Shown one piece after another: positions 46,981 through 64,000 of a stretch of 64,000 nt of DNA; the stretch's first letter is position 1; each line of letters starts with the position of its first letter. Position numbers and translations under genes: made by a program. The stretch is taken from positions 21,174,613-21,238,612 of the forward strand of contig NC_016135.3 of the NCBI RefSeq assembly GCF_000005505.3, read 5' to 3'. Source of the DNA: Brachypodium distachyon. Its lineage: Eukaryota; Streptophyta; Magnoliopsida; Poales; Poaceae. The notes beneath the pieces were generated by a model that was not told where the DNA came from, searched no databases, and was given only the letters and a program-made list of their open reading frames with translations.

Positions 46981-47213
46981 CTCTGCTGCCGACGGGAACA
47001 GGGAGCTCGACAGTTGATGGCCGGAGGCGCATGCAGCTGTCCGGCGTGGCGTGTCTGCACATGAGGAGGGAAGGAAATCGAGTGAGAATGTAGGGCGCGA
47101 TTGATTGGTTAAAAGTCCGAAGGATCGAGAAGGTGTCCAGAGATGATAACACGGAGGGAGGAGAAAGGTAGGTAGGTTACCTCGGTTCGTCCAGGGGAGT
47201 CCCGGAGCTCCAT
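46981..47213 (-). CDS. Possible first exons of an unidentified gene
   Basis: On the minus strand, a TATA-like ATAAATAG (47259-47266) is followed by an ATG at 47213 opening MELRDSPGRTE, which ends at an AG|GTAACC donor (exon 47181-47213, 33 nt). An acceptor (GTGCAG) at 47055 then opens a second stretch (46981-47054, ending GAG|GTGATC) that continues in frame. No downstream exon or family match was found. Promoter-like spacing supports a transcribed unit, but coding status is doubtful. Confidence 0.2.
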
Positions 47214-47838
47214 CGCTCAGGGGCAGCGAGCGGGCAAACGAGGGAGAAACGCCTTGGCCTATTTATGCCAGGAGAATTAGTAACCACCGGGTTTCAGAAA
47301 TGCGAAAAGGGCAGAAACGAAAAAACTGTGTATCCATGCGTTTACGGTGTATATACAACAGCTGAAACCATATCCTGCGCCCCTCCGGTAAACTAGTACG
47401 GAGTAGCATAAACGATTGTTTTATCAGGAGATCAAAAGATACAATGATCGAATACGGCACGGCTCTCACCCATGGATCGTGAATATTCTACGAGTGGTCA
47501 CTCACAACGGCGCCAGCTTCGCACCGCAATGATCGATCTGGGTCATGTCGATGGAAGTCGACCCGGGGAACAGATGGATGAAGAAGCATCTCAACTGCGC
47601 GCATTGATCCGCCGCACCCTCGCGCGCGCGTGACACGGACGGGGCGTCCGGCCGTCGTACGTAGCGACCAATCATGCACCGGACGCTGGTTCGATCGGAT
47701 TTAGCGAAGATTGCTAACCCGAGACGTGTCCCCAACGCCGGGCCGGTTGAAGGCCGGCTCCTATGCTCCCGTGAGTTACTGGTTGACGCGGCCTGCCCCG
47801 TCCCGCTGGATGCTTCTGTCGACCGGACTCTTCCAATT
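47214..47838. other. Intergenic sequence
   Basis: No gene recognised; GC-rich around 47500-47820. Confidence 0.35.
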
Positions 47839-48202
47839 TACTCCCTCCGATTTCTTTAAAATAAGATGACGTATTAGTTTTCATTAAGATAAACCTTTGA
47901 TCACAAATTCTATGATAAAGTGTTGTTTATATGACATTAAATCACAATTATTATGAAGAACTTTTGATAACGAATCTAGCGATACTAAATTCATGTCATA
48001 GTCCCTCTGATCCTAAATTTTTAACTCAAATTTGTCCAAATACGAATGTATCTATTTTTAAAAAGTGTCTAGATACATGTAATATTTCGACAACAATTTA
48101 GGATCGGAGGAAGTATAAATCACACCTTGACATAGTAATTTGTGATCAAAGTCTTGTTTTAATCAAAACTAATATGACATCTTTTAAAAAACAGAGGGAA
48201 TA
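47839..48202. mobile_element. Stowaway-family MITE (outer, carrying a nested insertion)
   Basis: Left end TACTCCCTCCGATTTCTTTA and right end TTTTAAAAAACAGAGGGAATA, with symmetric inner arms (ATTAGTTTTCATTAAG / CTTGTTTTAATCAAAACTAAT and TTTGATCACAAATT / AATTTGTGATCAAAG). Interrupted by a second MITE at 47999-48115. Confidence 0.85.
47999..48115. mobile_element. Stowaway MITE (inner, nested)
   Basis: 117 bp, TAGTCCCTCTGATCCTAAATT at the left and AATTTAGGATCGGAGGAAGTA at the right. The interior (TGTCTAGATACATGTAATATT) is the same family as the element at 2832-2941. Confidence 0.85.
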
Positions 48203-49906
48203 TATCGCCGGCTCTTAAAACTTATGCGGTTTAAAAATATATTTATAGAAGTTTAATGTTTAATGTGTGTTGCGGTGGTCCTGCTCGGCATGACAGTTGG
48301 CCCTTGACTTGCACATTGTGAGCTCACCCACGTTGCCCGAGTCGTCAGAGGAGACAACAGTGTGTGAATCGAGGCGGCGGAGGCGGATCGGGAGCTCCCC
48401 TCCGCCGCTCCTCCTCGTGGCGAGGACCTCAGAACACCCGGAGGACCTGGCGGGCACCGCACTTCCGCGTTGCCTTCGGCTGGACGCGGCGACGACGACA
48501 CTCCACCTCATCGGCGGCCTGCCTGCCCTTGCCGCTGGCGTTCCCTGGCCGCGCAGAATGCGGAGCGAGCTCCCTGATCTCGTCCCGCCCCAACGGAGCT
48601 TTTGACAGGGTACATCGGTGCTGGGCTTTGCTGGGTGTGGCGGCAATTTCTCGTAAGTGGCAAGTGGTAGTGTATTTTTCGCAACGGAGTAACGAGGAGA
48701 TCAATCCGCAACCCCCCACCCCCGTGTGGTAGATATATCCTGTGTGGAAAGGCTTTTAGGGTTTACCGCAATAAATTTTACGGGCTGGATCAATATAAGG
48801 GATATGTTTTGTTTTTCGGGCAAAACCGGTCATATAAGAAATCTGCTAGAGATGCTTGATTGCTGCTATTTCCGGTCTGGAGCTAGTGGTACTATTTGTC
48901 AATTTGACATTAGGAATTTCCATGGGGCCTTGTGACAATTCGAGGTCTCTCTGAACCGATTGCGTTTAAAGCTCTAGCTTGCAATGAGGTTAAGGCCAAT
49001 TCCTTCAGTGTTCCACAATAAATCGCTCGCCTACTCAGTATCAATCCCATGCACATAATAAAACGGCTAATGGTAGACAGAAATTGTCCAACCTTAACAA
49101 CTACTCGCCAATACATAATTTTTTTGTAAAGCACTATTGATTCATAGTAAGTTAACAAAATATCCGAAGCAATTTTGATCATGTTTTAACTGAAGAACAG
49201 ACATCAGGTTAAGCCAAACTAAACGAAACATATTTTTTTCATCAAGCAACAGTGATGTGATACAATAAATATCAAGAGACTGCCACAATTTCAGGCTAGG
49301 CAAAGAAACCAACAAAGTTGACGAAGTATCAAAAAAAGAAAGTACTACATAAAGCTAAATGCTCATGTTTTCCTAAAACATTTGCATCATCGTAGTACCT
49401 AATTTAGTGCAAAATAAAAATATCAAAATAATCAACCAAATAAACTAATCAAAATATCATGATAACATGTCTAACGCATATATGGTACTGATAGTTATGG
49501 TGATTAATTCCTTTCCAACTTTCAAGGTCGCTAAGGGTGACCGACCGACACAAGCCACAACTGTATGATACGGCAACCACAAATACATTGCCAAAGATGT
49601 AGAATCATTACTCACCCACTCTACAAAAATAACGGAGACTTTACAAGGCAAAACTGGTGCAAAAGAAAAAAGGATTTTGCAGTTCCTCAGCAAGTCTGCT
49701 CGTTCACTCCTTTTATCTCTGGCTAAATGACCCTGTTGGATGCAGTATACGACCTAGCCTAACTCGCAATCCCTATCAATCACCATTTTGTACAGATGCC
49801 ATATTCCACCACACCATTTCTTCATAACCCTGCTCCTAACTATGCTACAAATTGGGCATCCTACGTCTTTAAGCAAGTAATGATTCGCCAAACATCACTG
49901 CTTTGC
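48203..49906. other. Intergenic sequence and 3' flank of the BEACH gene
   Basis: GC-rich at 48290-48720, with short overlapping frames on both strands and no recognisable domain. AT-rich from 48900; the part nearest 49906 is the likely 3' untranslated region of the BEACH gene. Confidence 0.35.
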
Positions 49907-63954
<14,048 letters not shown>

Positions 63955-64000
63955 CTGAAATGATATAGAAGGAAATTTTGACACCATAAGAAATTAAAGC

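Noticed and set aside
48260..48646. 128-codon minus-strand frame in GC-rich DNA
   Set aside because: Overlaps several equally long frames on both strands; no domain or splice support.

Overview
This window is nuclear DNA from a grass (Poaceae). The evidence is split genes with GT-AG introns, GC-rich first exons next to AT-rich introns, many Stowaway-type MITEs beginning CTCCCTCCGT, a Copia LTR retrotransposon, a hAT element, Mutator-like elements and typical plant gene families. The gene density (about eight recognisable genes in 64 kb) suggests a compact grass genome, but the species cannot be fixed from sequence alone. All exon models were read by eye from splice consensus, reading phase and family similarity; no transcript data were available.

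Layout, left to right. (1) 1224-1480, minus: first exon of a GT8 glucuronosyltransferase of the PGSIP type; the rest lies off the left edge. (2) 4114-7526, minus: a complete eight-exon trehalose-6-phosphate phosphatase with a 1.5 kb leader intron and a TATA box. (3) 7796-12811: a decayed Copia element with two LTRs, inserted about 190 bp upstream of that TATA box. (4) 14626-16575, plus: an eight-exon VAP27-type ER membrane protein. (5) 17.1-18.3 kb: degraded fragments, one of them the start of a receptor-like cytoplasmic kinase. (6) 23722-28184: a hAT transposon with an uninterrupted 632-residue transposase and a perfect 8 bp target duplication. (7) 28455-29195, minus: a single-exon putative tail-anchored protein of unknown function. 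(8) 32646-33218, plus: a secreted glycine-rich protein with an eight-cysteine domain. (9) 38002-38621, minus: a GOLVEN/RGF (CLEL) peptide precursor. (10) 41.0-42.3 kb: a Mutator-like element with long terminal inverted repeats. (11) 43100-45955, minus: a glycerol-3-phosphate transporter of the SLC37 type with a leader intron. (12) 49907-63954, minus: the C-terminal 1783 residues of a BEACH-WD40 protein in 27 exons, continuing past the right edge, with at least three or four transposon insertions in its introns.

The genes do not form a pathway; they are an ordinary euchromatic gene series (sugar-phosphate metabolism, ER contact sites, membrane trafficking, phosphate-linked transport, secreted peptides). 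The accessory interest lies in the mobile DNA: an apparently young hAT, two nested MITE insertions, a palindromic motif array in the Copia LTR close to the TPP promoter, and two Mutator-like elements. No convincing new multi-gene system was found. The RGF-type peptide gene and the Gly/Cys-rich eight-cysteine protein are the most useful small genes to check.
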